A stretch of 64,000 bases of DNA from Hymenobacter psoromatis (GCF_020012125.1 NZ_JAIFAG010000001.1:806001-870000); one strand, 5' to 3'. Counted from the first letter of the stretch, positions 41,634 to 50,877 are shown. Numbers and translations: made by a program. Notes: generated by a model not told the origin, from the sequence alone.

Positions 41634-42857
41634 TCAGCGAGCACCCGTGCGCTGGAAGGCATGCGCGATGCTCAGCAGGCCCATGCCCGCCAGTAGCAAC
41701 CGGCCGTAGCCGTCGTGCAGGTGGCCCGGCGAGTCAAACTTTATGCCGGCATCCAGGGCCAGCAAGAGCAGCATAGACACCGGATAAATGAATAACTGGA
41801 AGGCCGACCGAAGCGCGAAGGCGGCCAGCGCGCGCCCCAGGTCGTAGAGCGGTAGCGCCAGGGCCAGGGCCGCCAGCAGGCCCACGGCCGGCCGGCCGGC
41901 CGGTACCAGCCAGGCCGCTACCAGCACGCCCAGGCCCACCAGCATCCCGTACTGCGATACGAGCGCCCGGTCGTGGTGGGCCGTGAGGTAGGGCCGGGCG
42001 GCCGGGTCGCGGCGCAGCTGCAATTGGGCGGGTAGCTGGAGCGCACTCGATACCGGAAAAAACAGCAGCAAAAGCCAGGTCTGCCAGGGCCGGCGGCCGG
42101 CCGGGTAGCCCCGCCCCACCTCTGCCAGCGCTAAGCGGGCCATCAGCCACTTCATCAGGCGGCGCTCCAGGCGGTAGGTCGCGTAGCGGCGCAGCAGCAC
42201 CTCAACCACGCCCACGCGAGCCAACGCGAAGTCGGGGTCAAGGCGTAGCGCCTCACGGTAGTGGGCTAGGGCTTCCGCGTCGCGGTTTTGGTGGAGCAGC
42301 AGCAGGGCTAAGTTATTGTGCGCTTTAGGATTGGCCGGGTCTACCCACAGCAGTTGCGTATAAGTGGCCTGGGCTTCCGCGTCGCGGGTCAGCTCAGCCA
42401 GGCAAATGGCCCGTTGCAGGAGGCAGTCGGCGTGGGTAGCGTCGAGGGCCAGCCCGGCATCGGCGGCCGCCAGGGCTGGCACCAGTTGATTCTGCTGGTA
42501 TAAGATGCTGCTCTCAATGGCGTAGAACTGGGCCTGCACCGGGCCGAGGCGGATGGCTTCGCGCACGCACGCCAGCGCGTCGGGCAGGCATTGCTGGCTG
42601 AGTTCGAGCCAGGCCAGGCCGAGGATGAAGTGGGCATACGCCCGGTCGGGGGCCAGGCCCACGGCCGTTTCGGCCGCCTGGCGGGCGTCGGGTATCTCCC
42701 CCTGGTCAAACAGGCTTTGGGCCAGTAGCAGGTGGGCATCCGGGTCATTGGGCTCCTGAGCTAGGCGCTCCCGCGCCAGCTGGGCAGCTTGCGCGGGGCG
42801 GTTCAGGGCCCGCAGCTGCTCGGCGCGGCTCAGCCAGTCGGTAGCGGCATTCTCCAT
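41634..42857 (-). CDS. TPR protein with C-terminal membrane domain
   Basis: This 407-residue protein starts with six to seven tetratricopeptide repeats (about residues 10-215, for example PDAHLLLAQSLFDQGEIPDARQAAETAVGLAP). A basic linker with an RRLMKWLMARLA segment follows, then four hydrophobic helices (LLLLFFPVSSALQ, LVGLGVLVAAWLVPAG, VGLLAALALALPLYDLGRALAAFAL, LFIYPVSMLLLLALDAG). The TPR part is clearly related to the protein at 50878-51639 (ALAAADAGLALDATHADCLLQRA against AVAAADTGLRLDPQHADVLLWRA). TPRs mediate protein binding, and this one would be held at the inner membrane. It is 84 bp downstream of the 42942 gene on the same strand. Confidence 0.8.
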   Translation of the reverse strand: MENAATDWLSRAEQLRALNRPAQAAQLARERLAQEPNDPDAHLLLAQSLFDQGEIPDARQAAETAVGLAPDRAYAHFILGLAWLELSQQCLPDALACVREAIRLGPVQAQFYAIESSILYQQNQLVPALAAADAGLALDATHADCLLQRAICLAELTRDAEAQATYTQLLWVDPANPKAHNNLALLLLHQNRDAEALAHYREALRLDPDFALARVGVVEVLLRRYATYRLERRLMKWLMARLALAEVGRGYPAGRRPWQTWLLLLFFPVSSALQLPAQLQLRRDPAARPYLTAHHDRALVSQYGMLVGLGVLVAAWLVPAGRPAVGLLAALALALPLYDLGRALAAFALRSAFQLFIYPVSMLLLLALDAGIKFDSPGHLHDGYGRLLLAGMGLLSIAHAFQRTGAR

Positions 42858-42941
42858 AAGGGTTGCCTACGGCCAGCACCGGCGCGAGTTCTTGAGGTAG
42901 CGCCAAAACGCGCCGCCGGTTACGCACCAGGTACCGCGCCC

Positions 42942-43574
42942 CTACGCTGCCGGCTGGCCGTATTTCGTCAGGAAAACCAGCAGCTGCGTAGCCGCCGCAA
43001 TGACGGGGCCGCCCAGTGGGTCGGCTTGCAGCACCTCAAACGGGCCTTCGCCGAAGTACAGGCCGTCGCTCATCAGGAAGGTGAGGCGTACCGCGCCCGC
43101 GGGGGGGTAGGGGCGGCGGGCCTCCAGCCAGGGGCCAATCTGGCGGGCTACCTGGCGGCTGGCGGCCAGCAGCTGCTCGATAAGCCGCGTCGAGTCGGGC
43201 GTGGCCGCGTCCCACACCAGCAGTTTTTCGGCCTGGTTGAGGTAGCGGGCCGAGCCGTCGGGGTAGGCGGCCAGCACGTCGAGGCCGCCGGGCAGGCCCA
43301 CTTCCACCACCACGCCCAGCAGTTCTTTGGTGGGCTCGGGGTCGCCTAGGGCTAGCAGGCGGCGGTAGGCTAGCAGGCGGGCGCGGGCTTCCAGCTGCGT
43401 GTCGTGGGCTACCTGGCGTAGCGCCGGGTGGTCGGGCGCATCGGCCAGCAGTGCGACCCAGGGGTAGGCAGTGCTTTGGTTATCAGTTTTGTAGAGAGCC
43501 AGGTCGTCGCAAAACAACAGGTTGTAGATGGTATTGAACGACTCGTTGCGGTAGGGCTGGTAAGGGGTCGGCAT
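42942..43574 (-). CDS. Hypothetical protein, 210 residues
   Basis: This is a soluble protein (MPTPYQPYRNESFNTIYNLL onwards) with no signal peptide and a mix of helices and strands. The tail AATQLLVFLTKYGQPAA is duplicated as a degenerate fragment at 41513-41569. It precedes the TPR membrane protein gene on the same strand and is probably co-transcribed with it. I recognise no family. A function connected with the TPR protein is only a guess from linkage. Confidence 0.65.
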   Translation of the reverse strand: MPTPYQPYRNESFNTIYNLLFCDDLALYKTDNQSTAYPWVALLADAPDHPALRQVAHDTQLEARARLLAYRRLLALGDPEPTKELLGVVVEVGLPGGLDVLAAYPDGSARYLNQAEKLLVWDAATPDSTRLIEQLLAASRQVARQIGPWLEARRPYPPAGAVRLTFLMSDGLYFGEGPFEVLQADPLGGPVIAAATQLLVFLTKYGQPAA

Positions 43575-43648
43575 GGTAGAATGACGGGGCGAGCGGCTGA
43601 GGGTAGGGTAGTGGGCATTGACCCAGCCGCAAGCTAGCAGCTAAGCTC

Positions 43649-45115
43649 TTACCGCCCGTAGTTAATCAGATTCTCCACCATGCCCTTGAAAATAATGCCG
43701 TGGAAAGGCAGCACCGAATACCAATACAGCCGGCCCAGTAGACCCTCGGGGCGGTAGGCGGCCAACTGCTCCAGGGTGTGGCTGCCGTCGGGGTTGTCCA
43801 CGATGCGAAATTGCAGCCACGCCTCGCCGGGTAGCTTCATCTCGGCATAAAGTAGCAAGCGCCGGGCGGCGGAGTCGGCCACCAGCACGCGCCAGAAATC
43901 GAGCGGGTCGCCGGCCCGCAGGTGGTTGGGCGAGCGCCGGCCGCGGCGCAGCCCTACCCCCCCCACCAGCTTGTCCATGATGCCGCGGATGCGCCAGAGC
44001 CAGTCGGTTTTGTACCAGCCGCGGTCGCCGCCAATGCGCCAGATATTGTCCAGCACCTCGGCCACCGGCCGCGTGAAGCTGCGCCGCTGCCGGTCGAAGA
44101 ACATCCCGTTTTTGGGAATCTGAATGGCGTTCATATAGTCGGGGCGCAGGGTGCCGCTGCTCATAGCATCGCTCCAGCTGCTCACCACCTCGTTTTGCTC
44201 GATGCGCCGGAAGGCCAGCGCCAGCGCCTCGCGGTAGCTCATGCAGCGGTGCGGCACCACCCGCTCGATGCTGCGGGCGGGGTCCACCACAGTGTCATTT
44301 TTGAGACTCTCGACCAGGCTTTGGGCCAGCGAAAACGAGGTGCTCGTAACCAAATACAGCCACCATGATGAGAGCCGGGGCGTGAGCACGGGCACCGTCA
44401 CTATCCAGCGCCGGTAGCCGCGCACGGCGGCCAGGCCCATCAGCATCTGCTTGTACGTCAGCACATCAGGTCCGCCCAGGTCGAAGCGCTGGCCCAGGCA
44501 GGCGGGGTTGTCGAGCACGGCTTCGAGGTAAAACATCACGTCGCGGATGCCCAGCGGCTGGCAGCGCGAGTTGAGCCAGCGCGGCGTCACCATCACCGGC
44601 AGCTTCTCCACAATGTCGCGGATTATCTCGAACGACGCCGACCCCGAGCCAATGATAATGCTGGCCCGCAGCACCGTGAGCTGCGCGTGGGTGGCGTGGC
44701 CCAGCACGTCTTCCACGGCGCTGCGCGAGCGCAGGTGTACGCTCAGGTCGTGGTCGTTGGCGATGCCCGAGAGGTAGATGACCTGCCGCGCCGTAGTGCG
44801 GTCGAGGTAGTCGGTAAAGTGCTGCGCCGAAGCCTGTTCCAGCTGAAAGAAGTTCGCACTACCCTCGCCGCTCATGGAGTGCACCAAGTAGTAGGCCGCG
44901 TCAATATCGGGGGGTAGGGCGGCCAGGGTGTCGGGCTTCAACAGGTCGGCCTCCACCACCTGCACCAGCGGGTGCTGGCTGGCGGGCAGCGTGTCGGGGA
45001 GGGCAAAGCGGCGGGCATCGCGCACCAGGCACACTACTTGGTGCCCGGCGGCAGCCAGTACCGGCAGCAGGCGTTGGCCAATGTAGCCGGTGGCCCCGGT
45101 GAGTACTATTTTCAT
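43649..45115 (-). CDS. SDR/NmrA-like NAD(P)-binding protein with DUF2867 C-terminus
   Basis: This 488-residue protein has a Rossmann dinucleotide-binding motif GATGYIGQ near residue 6, closely following the ATG at 45113-45115. An upstream ATG at 45178 would add a non-family extension, so it is rejected. The N-terminal 300 residues look like atypical SDR5 proteins (YYLVHSMSGEG, VIYLSGI, VLRASIIIGSGSASFEIIRDIVEKLPVMVTPRW). The last about 170 residues match DUF2867 (WRVLVADSAARRLLLYAEMKLPGEAWLQFRI, LYWYSVLPFHGIIFKGMVENL). Members may act as lipid or sugar oxidoreductases, but the reaction is unknown. It is divergent from the DUF2911 gene. Confidence 0.85.
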   Translation of the reverse strand: MKIVLTGATGYIGQRLLPVLAAAGHQVVCLVRDARRFALPDTLPASQHPLVQVVEADLLKPDTLAALPPDIDAAYYLVHSMSGEGSANFFQLEQASAQHFTDYLDRTTARQVIYLSGIANDHDLSVHLRSRSAVEDVLGHATHAQLTVLRASIIIGSGSASFEIIRDIVEKLPVMVTPRWLNSRCQPLGIRDVMFYLEAVLDNPACLGQRFDLGGPDVLTYKQMLMGLAAVRGYRRWIVTVPVLTPRLSSWWLYLVTSTSFSLAQSLVESLKNDTVVDPARSIERVVPHRCMSYREALALAFRRIEQNEVVSSWSDAMSSGTLRPDYMNAIQIPKNGMFFDRQRRSFTRPVAEVLDNIWRIGGDRGWYKTDWLWRIRGIMDKLVGGVGLRRGRRSPNHLRAGDPLDFWRVLVADSAARRLLLYAEMKLPGEAWLQFRIVDNPDGSHTLEQLAAYRPEGLLGRLYWYSVLPFHGIIFKGMVENLINYGR

Positions 45116-45190
45116 GGGCGCAAAAGGAAGGGGTAGGGACGCGTCGGAATGCGGAGTAAGAACGTAAGAATGATGCACTTGTTCGCCGGC

Positions 45191-45220
45191 TTTGCCTCGC
45201 CGCCCCGCCCCGTACTTTTG
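45191..45220 (+). promoter_or_regulatory. Promoter of the DUF2911 gene, giving a nearly leaderless transcript
   Basis: TTTG at 45191-45194, an 18-nt spacer and TACTTTTG at 45213-45220 form a good Bacteroidota promoter. The ATG of the gene is at 45226, just where transcription should begin, so the message would have almost no leader. Confidence 0.6.
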
Positions 45221-45225
45221 TCGCC

Positions 45226-46098
45226 ATGCCTACTTCCTACCCCCTCGCCCTGGCCGGGCTCGCTCTGCTGCTGGCCCCCGCCGCCCACGCCCAAGCCCCG
45301 CTCACCGTGCCGCAGCCCAGCCCGGCCGTGAACATCCGCGAGGCGTTCTCCACCTCGTTCGTGGAACTGAACTACTCGCGCCCTTCGCTGAAAGGCCGCA
45401 CCGCCTTCGGCGGGCTCGTGCCCTACGACCAGGTGTGGCGCACGGGCGCCAACACGGTCACCAAAATCCGCTTTGGGGAGGCCGTGACGCTGGGCGGGCA
45501 GGCCGTGCCGGCCGGCACCTACGCCCTACTCACCATCCCCGGCAAGGCCAGCTGGACCATTATCCTCAACCGCGACACCGCGCAGTGGGGTGCGTATGAA
45601 TACAAGCAAAGCCTCGACGTGCTGCGCCTGCCTGCCAAAGCCACCAGGCTGGCCAACCCGCAGGAGAGCCTGAGCCTGAGCCTCGAAAACCTGCGCCCCG
45701 CTGCCGCCAACCTCACCCTGGCCTGGGAGCGCGTGCAGGTGGCCCTACCCCTTATCGGCAACCCCGACCCGATTGTGCTGGCCCAGATTAAGGAGGCCAT
45801 GAAGGGCGAGAAAAAGCCCTATATCACGGCCGCGCAATACTACTACAACTCCAACCAGCCCGACCTCACGCCCGCCGTGGGCTGGCTCGACGAGTTTATC
45901 AAAGCCAACCCTGGCGACGCGTTCTACGGCTACTACTGGAAGGCCAAGCTGCTGCAAAAGCAGGGCAAAAACCAGGATGCCGCCGCCGCCGCCCGCCAGT
46001 CACTCGATGCGCTCGGCACCAACAAAAATGACATCGCCCGCGCCGAATACACCCGCCTCAACACGCAGTTGCTAACCGAAGTGGGGGGTAGGAAATAG
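45226..46098 (+). CDS. DUF2911 family protein, exported
   Basis: The product is 290 residues with a signal peptide (MPTSYPLALAGLALLLAPAA, cleavage near HAQAP). The DUF2911 signature is clear: VELNYSRPSLKGRTAFGGLVPYDQVWRTGANTVTKIRFGEAVTLGG, AGTYALLTIPGKASWTIILNRDTAQWGAYEYKQSLDVLRLPA. The C-terminal part is a TPR-like helical tail. DUF2911 proteins are common in Bacteroidota and their function is unknown. It is monocistronic, divergent from the SDR gene, with a promoter immediately before the start. Confidence 0.92.
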   Translation: MPTSYPLALAGLALLLAPAAHAQAPLTVPQPSPAVNIREAFSTSFVELNYSRPSLKGRTAFGGLVPYDQVWRTGANTVTKIRFGEAVTLGGQAVPAGTYALLTIPGKASWTIILNRDTAQWGAYEYKQSLDVLRLPAKATRLANPQESLSLSLENLRPAAANLTLAWERVQVALPLIGNPDPIVLAQIKEAMKGEKKPYITAAQYYYNSNQPDLTPAVGWLDEFIKANPGDAFYGYYWKAKLLQKQGKNQDAAAAARQSLDALGTNKNDIARAEYTRLNTQLLTEVGGRK

Positions 46099-46226
46099 CT
46101 ACTTTAATCGGCCAAGCGAGGCCATTAACTTCAACGCCAACCAACTCGTATTCAAAGAGTAAATCAGTAGTTTTTAGCTGTATATTATTACAAAGTCAGC
46201 TCCCTGTCATTCTCTTCTGCCTTCTT

Positions 46227-46757
46227 ATGTCCGCCTCTGCCCTCCTGCGTGCCGCTGTGCTGTTAGTCATTGGCTTATTTTTCCTCTACGCGGGTATTTT
46301 CAACCCGCACATGATGAACGAAGGGGCCACCAGCCAGCCTGCTGTTAGCGAGGGCACCAGCCGACTCATCGACCTGGCGGTGGGGGTAGGCGGCGTGCTG
46401 TTTAGCCTCTGGGTAATCCGGCGGCAGCTGCGCGCCGCGCCTCAGCCCTTAGCGTTTGGGACGCAGGGAAAAGCGTTGTTAATGCTGGCCGGGGTAGCGG
46501 GACTGGCCGCAGTCGGGTATGCGGTCTGGTATAACGCGCACCAGACTTACGTGCCGCCCACCCGCCACGAGCAGCCAGCCAGCCCCGCCACTGCTGCGGA
46601 CGCAGCCGCCGGCCCTGCGCCGGCCCCTGCACCCCTGCCGCCCGCTGGTACGGCAGGCGATGAGCCAGCGGAGGCCCCCGGCCCGTTGCCGGCCGCCGTG
46701 CCGCAGGCGGGTGGCCCCGCGTCGGCTCCCGCGCCCCTGCCGCCTACCGGCGAGTAG
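46227..46757 (+). CDS. Two-span membrane protein with Pro/Ala-rich tail
   Basis: This 176-residue protein has two hydrophobic segments (LLRAAVLLVIGLFFLYAGIF near the start and LLMLAGVAGLAAVGYAVWYN at about 88-107). A charged stretch follows, then a long proline/alanine tail. The tail contains two similar units, PAPAPAPLPPAGT and PASAPAPLPPTGE, so it may have grown by duplication. Such tails often span the periplasm or act as flexible linkers. No domain or catalytic motif is recognised. It lies 128 bp after the DUF2911 gene and convergent with the SMI1/YrhA-like gene. Confidence 0.6.
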   Translation: MSASALLRAAVLLVIGLFFLYAGIFNPHMMNEGATSQPAVSEGTSRLIDLAVGVGGVLFSLWVIRRQLRAAPQPLAFGTQGKALLMLAGVAGLAAVGYAVWYNAHQTYVPPTRHEQPASPATAADAAAGPAPAPAPLPPAGTAGDEPAEAPGPLPAAVPQAGGPASAPAPLPPTGE

Positions 46758-46787
46758 AGCCAGGGCTTTGCGGGGGGTAGGGGCCGC

Positions 46788-48623
46788 TCAGCGCCGGCCG
46801 CGCCACGCTTCTTCATTTTCCCACACGCGCCTTTGCAAGGCGTGCCCCAGCAGCTCTTCGGCCGACCGGAAGCGCTTGGCGACGGCCCCGCCCGCCCGCT
46901 CGTAGGCTAGGTAGGGCTCGGCTCCGGCGGCTGGTTCGTAGCCATACAGCAGGTCCCGGTCTTCGGCCAGGTAGAGCCGGGGCGGGGCGGTCGGCTCCGC
47001 CCGCCGCCAGGCCAGGTTGGTGGCCACGAGGTCGCGCACGAACATGGTGGGCTCGGTGACGAGGGGGTAGGGGCCGCTGCCGTAGATGAGCAGGTCGTCC
47101 CAGTTCAGCCCGTCCACCAGGCGCAAAAACGTGAGGTAGCCGGCCGGTACGGGCAAGCCCAGCGCGGCCTGGGCACCCGTTTGCAACGCGGCCAGGGCCG
47201 CCTCGGAAGCCGGGGGCTGCAACACGGCCTCGTAGTCGCGCAGCCCGGTGACCGCCTGGGCGAGCAGCCGGGCCAGCAGCTCGTCCAGGCTGCGGCGGGT
47301 GTAGTCCCGGTCGATTTGGTCGAGGGTGGCCGGGTCGAGGGGAAGGGACGAAAACTGCGCGGCCTGGGCGGGGGTGCTTTTGCCAGTCATGGAACTGCCA
47401 AAGTCAATGTAGTCGCCGTGCTCCATCCGAAACCAGCCGCCGCGCTCGTAGAGCATGATGAGCGGCTCGTAGAGGTCGGGTAGGCCCAGCGCCCGCACGG
47501 CGGGGTGGTTTTTAATGGCCTCCCAGCGCAGGTAGTAGAAGCAGGTTCGGCGCATGTAGTACGTGAGGTGGCCGGCCGACAACCGTTGCGACAAGGCACG
47601 TACCTCGTCTTCCAACGGGTCAACGCCGGGCCCCCAGTACGCTGGCTCGTCTTCGAGGAGTGAGTAGCCGGGCAGCGTCGGCGCGTGAACATCGCGCATC
47701 AGCTCCGGGCCCTTGCTCCCATCCTCGTCTGTCTTAGCCAGCCAGGCGGCGGCATCCAGCCAGGGCCAGGCCAAGAGGTACCCGCGAAACTGCCGGACCG
47801 CCTCCGTCACCAGGCCCGCCCGGCGCAGGTACTCGCGCATCAGCGCCTGAGCTGACCCCAGCCGGTGATAGTCGGACTCGCCCCACTTGATGTTGCCCAC
47901 GCGCGCGATGGCGGCGCGCACGGCGGGGCGGTCCAGCGCCGAAGCCGGCAGGTAGCCGAGGGCTTCGCGCACGTTGGCGCGGATGCTATCGGCTTCCCCC
48001 GCGCTGGGCTTCGGCGCGGCCTGCCGTAGCAGCCCCGGAAACGCATCGACCAAACGGCGGGCCGCCGCACTGTCCACGCGGGCCAGCGGCGGCAGCAGCT
48101 GGCTGGCCAGGTAGAGCTGGCCCGCTTCCTGGGTGCGGGCCAGGGCCGCGCGCATGGCGGGTCCCAGCTCCGCGGCCAGGGGCAACGCCAAATCCAGCAG
48201 GGCGGCTTTTAGGTTCGACTCAAAAAAGCATGGACCGTACAGCGCCAGCAGCTTACCCAAAACGCGGAGCTGCGCCGGCCGTTGGGCCTCCGGCGAAAGG
48301 CCATACAGGTCCACGGCCCAGGCCATCTCGTCGTACCCGTTATCATAGTCCCAGATGCGGTGCGGGGCCATTGTCAGCCGCTGGTCCACGCGCCCATCGA
48401 TGAGCTGCTCCAGGTGCCGCAGGCCCGCGGCATCGCCCCAGGCCGTCAGCACCGAAGCCGCCTGGTAGGCCAGGTACTCGTCGGGGCTGCTCAGCAGCGC
48501 CCGCACCGGGCCCAGGCGGGCGGTGGGCACCGGGTCCAGGAGCTGCACTTTATCAAGGCCGATGACGCGGCCGGCGTCATTTTCGTAGAGCAGATGCTGA
48601 ATTTCCGGCGAATAAAGGGCCAT
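46788..48623 (-). CDS. Large protein with C-terminal SMI1/KNR4 (YrhA-like SUKH) domain
   Basis: The product is 611 residues from the ATG at 48621-48623 (625 from the upstream ATG at 48665). The first about 430 residues are helical, HEAT-like repeat material (EYLAYQAASVLTAWGDAAGLRHLEQ and further leucine-rich helices). The C-terminal about 150 residues resemble the SMI1/KNR4 (YrhA-like, SUKH) fold: LGLPVPAGYLTFLRLVDGLNWDDLLIYGSGPYPL, LYLAEDRDLLYGYEP. SUKH domains are known as immunity proteins against polymorphic toxins, but none is adjacent. The long repeat extension is unusual. The function is therefore unknown. Confidence 0.6.
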   Translation of the reverse strand: MALYSPEIQHLLYENDAGRVIGLDKVQLLDPVPTARLGPVRALLSSPDEYLAYQAASVLTAWGDAAGLRHLEQLIDGRVDQRLTMAPHRIWDYDNGYDEMAWAVDLYGLSPEAQRPAQLRVLGKLLALYGPCFFESNLKAALLDLALPLAAELGPAMRAALARTQEAGQLYLASQLLPPLARVDSAAARRLVDAFPGLLRQAAPKPSAGEADSIRANVREALGYLPASALDRPAVRAAIARVGNIKWGESDYHRLGSAQALMREYLRRAGLVTEAVRQFRGYLLAWPWLDAAAWLAKTDEDGSKGPELMRDVHAPTLPGYSLLEDEPAYWGPGVDPLEDEVRALSQRLSAGHLTYYMRRTCFYYLRWEAIKNHPAVRALGLPDLYEPLIMLYERGGWFRMEHGDYIDFGSSMTGKSTPAQAAQFSSLPLDPATLDQIDRDYTRRSLDELLARLLAQAVTGLRDYEAVLQPPASEAALAALQTGAQAALGLPVPAGYLTFLRLVDGLNWDDLLIYGSGPYPLVTEPTMFVRDLVATNLAWRRAEPTAPPRLYLAEDRDLLYGYEPAAGAEPYLAYERAGGAVAKRFRSAEELLGHALQRRVWENEEAWRGRR

Positions 48624-48739
48624 GAGACGTAAAGACTTTGGTCGCCCGCCCAGACGCTGAGCCAACGAGGTGAACTGACCGAAAGTAAGTTATCTTCCCG
48701 AAACCAATCACCCTACTACCCCAGCCAGCTACGCGGCGG

Positions 48740-49186
48740 TCAGGAGAAAAAATAGCGGAGCAGAGGTTTGACCGCGGGGAAGCTAATGTGCAGTATCTCC
48801 TCCAGAAAGTTAGCCCAGAGAAAGAACAGAGGCACTAACGCGCCAATGGCCGGCAGAAAGATGGGTGGCACGGGCATCGGGCTCTGCGGCGATTTGCCAC
48901 GCCATGCCAGCCAGTGCAGCATCAGCGGCACCAACGTAAAGACGGCCGCGACCACCAGGCACCAAATGAGCACCACCGGCGATTGCCGCAGGGCCAGGAA
49001 AACGAGCAAGCCGACCGTCAGGCCTACCACTAGTAGACGCAGCAGCGGGGTAAAGCGCGCAGTAGCTTGCGGCGGCCGTAGCGCCAGCGCGCACAAACCG
49101 ATAAATCCGCACGGCAGCGCCAGCAGCAGCAGCAGCGCGACGGTCAGGCGTACTTTCTCCGGCCAATCAATAACCTCGGCCATCAT
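48740..49186 (-). CDS. Hypothetical four-span membrane protein
   Basis: The product is 148 residues with four hydrophobic segments (VALLLLLALPCGFIGLCALAL, LLVVGLTVGLLVFLAL, VLIWCLVVAAVFTLVPLMLHWLAW, AIGALVPLFFLWANFLEEIL). No signal peptide cleavage site or motif is recognised. It lies on the same strand as the SMI1/YrhA-like gene, whose start is about 120 bp downstream. I recognise no family. Confidence 0.55.
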   Translation of the reverse strand: MMAEVIDWPEKVRLTVALLLLLALPCGFIGLCALALRPPQATARFTPLLRLLVVGLTVGLLVFLALRQSPVVLIWCLVVAAVFTLVPLMLHWLAWRGKSPQSPMPVPPIFLPAIGALVPLFFLWANFLEEILHISFPAVKPLLRYFFS

Positions 49187-49509
49187 GCTCGTCCGTCCGC
49201 TGGAGCGGCGTAGGTTCGGGCGGCTCGGCGGCCAGTCGGTGCCGCACCAGCCGCGCCCAAATAATTGGCCGGGCCGGGCAACCGGCGGGCGGCGGCGGGC
49301 CGGGGCCCCGGCCGATGGAATGCGAATAGCTTAGGTTCCATAGGTTGTTCCTAACGACGAATTGCTAGTTTGGTTAAGGCCAGTGTAGCGAACTGCCGGC
49401 TTGCTGATGAGGAAGTGGAGGCTTTGGGCTACCTGTTGCGTGCGCCCGGCGACCTGGAGGCAGCCCAAATGGGGTTTTTACCGTAAAGCTCCCGTCAACT
49501 CTCTCGCTC
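49187..49509. other. Intergenic stretch with a short coding-like piece
   Basis: No confident gene. A plus-strand frame from a TTG at 49370 to a stop at 49484-49486 reads LADEEVEALGYLLRAPGDLE near its middle, which looks protein-like but lacks an ATG. It could be the remnant of a gene or a small unannotated ORF. Confidence 0.25.
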
Positions 49510-50874
49510 ATGCCCGCTACCGACCCGGCCCTCCAGCCCCTGCTCGATGCCCTGCAATTTTCGCCCGACAACCTGCCCCTGCGCCAGCACCTGGGCGAGT
49601 TGCTGCGCCAGGCCGGCCGGCACCAGGAAGCCGAAACGCTGTACCGCGACGGCCTGCATTTGGCCCCCGCTACCCCCGCCCTGCAGCTAGGCCTGGCTGA
49701 AGCCTACTTTGCGCAGCGCAAAACCTCGGCTGCCTTGGTGGTGCTCGAAGAATTGCTGGCCGCCGGCCCCGCCAGCGGCCCCGCCTACTTGCTGCATGCC
49801 CGCCTGCTGCTCGATGAGCAACAGCCCGCTGCCGCCCATGATGCCTACCAGCAAGCGCTGCGCCTGGACCCGCACCTGGCCGATACGGCCCTGGCTGCCA
49901 AGCTGCAAGCGGCCGCGCCGGCGCAGCCGGTGGCCGCGGCGGGCCTGGTGCCGCCGCCGCCGGCCCCCGCCGAGCAGGCCCGCCTGCTGGGCCTCGAAAA
50001 ACCGAAGATTACCTTCCAGGACGTGGGCGGGATGGAGGCGGTGAAGGAGGAAATCCGCCTCAAAATCATCCACCCGCTACGCTTCCCCGACTTATACAAA
50101 GCCTACGGCAAAGCCACTGGCGGCGGGCTGCTGCTCTACGGCCCGCCCGGCTGCGGCAAAACCTACCTGGCCCGCGCCACGGCCGGCGAGGCGCAGGCCA
50201 ACTTTATCAGCGTGGGCATCGCCGATATTCTGGATATGTGGCTGGGCAACAGCGAGAAAAACCTGCACCAGCTCTTCGAGCTGGCCCGCTCGCAAACGCC
50301 CTGCGTGCTGTTTTTTGACGAAGTAGATGCCCTGGCCGCCAACCGCCACGACCTGCGCCAGAGCGCCGGCCGCACCGTCATCAACCAATTTTTGGAAGAG
50401 CTGGATGGCGTGTCGGCCTCCAACGAGGGCGTGCTCATCATGGCCGCCACCAACGCGCCCTGGCAGCTCGACCCCGCTTTCCGCCGCCCCGGCCGCTTCG
50501 ATAAAATCGTACTCGTGACCCCGCCCGATGAACCCGCCCGGACCAGCATCCTGGAAATCTTACTTCAAAGCAAGCCGCTGGCGGCCGGCGTAAACCCAGC
50601 TGCCGTGGCCGCCCGCACCGCCGGCCTCAGCGGGGCCGACCTCAAGGCCGTGGTTGATGCCGCCGTGGATACCCGCCTGCGCCTGTCCATGCAAAGTGGC
50701 CAGCCGCTGCCCATCGAGCAGAGCGACCTGCTCGGCGCGACTAACAGTATCAAGCCCAGCACCAAGGAGTGGTTTGCCACGGCCCGCAACTACGCGCTCT
50801 ATTCGAATGCGGGCGGCCTCTACGATGACATCCTGGTGTATCTGGGCCTGAAAAAGCCGGAGGCCGGCAGCTAG
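49510..50874 (+). CDS. TPR-AAA+ ATPase
   Basis: This 454-residue protein has about four TPR-like repeats in its first 145 residues (LRQHLGELLRQAGRHQEAETLYRDGLHLAP). It then has one classic AAA module of the Cdc48/Vps4 type: VGGMEAVKEEIRLKIIHPLRFPDLYKAYGK, Walker A GPPGCGKT near 214-221, CVLFFDEVDAL for Walker B, AATNAPWQLDPAFRRPGRFDKIV with arginine fingers, and a C-terminal helix region. The domain order (helical adaptor plus one AAA ring) resembles eukaryotic katanin/Vps4. It would use ATP to remodel proteins. It is followed after 3 nt by a TPR protein gene, so both are probably one operon. Targets are unknown. Confidence 0.87.
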   Translation: MPATDPALQPLLDALQFSPDNLPLRQHLGELLRQAGRHQEAETLYRDGLHLAPATPALQLGLAEAYFAQRKTSAALVVLEELLAAGPASGPAYLLHARLLLDEQQPAAAHDAYQQALRLDPHLADTALAAKLQAAAPAQPVAAAGLVPPPPAPAEQARLLGLEKPKITFQDVGGMEAVKEEIRLKIIHPLRFPDLYKAYGKATGGGLLLYGPPGCGKTYLARATAGEAQANFISVGIADILDMWLGNSEKNLHQLFELARSQTPCVLFFDEVDALAANRHDLRQSAGRTVINQFLEELDGVSASNEGVLIMAATNAPWQLDPAFRRPGRFDKIVLVTPPDEPARTSILEILLQSKPLAAGVNPAAVAARTAGLSGADLKAVVDAAVDTRLRLSMQSGQPLPIEQSDLLGATNSIKPSTKEWFATARNYALYSNAGGLYDDILVYLGLKKPEAGS

Positions 50875-50877
50875 GTA

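Noticed and set aside
49370..49486. Short plus-strand coding-like piece before the TPR-AAA gene
   Set aside because: It has no ATG and only about 38 codons. It was not promoted to a gene, though the peptide looks natural.
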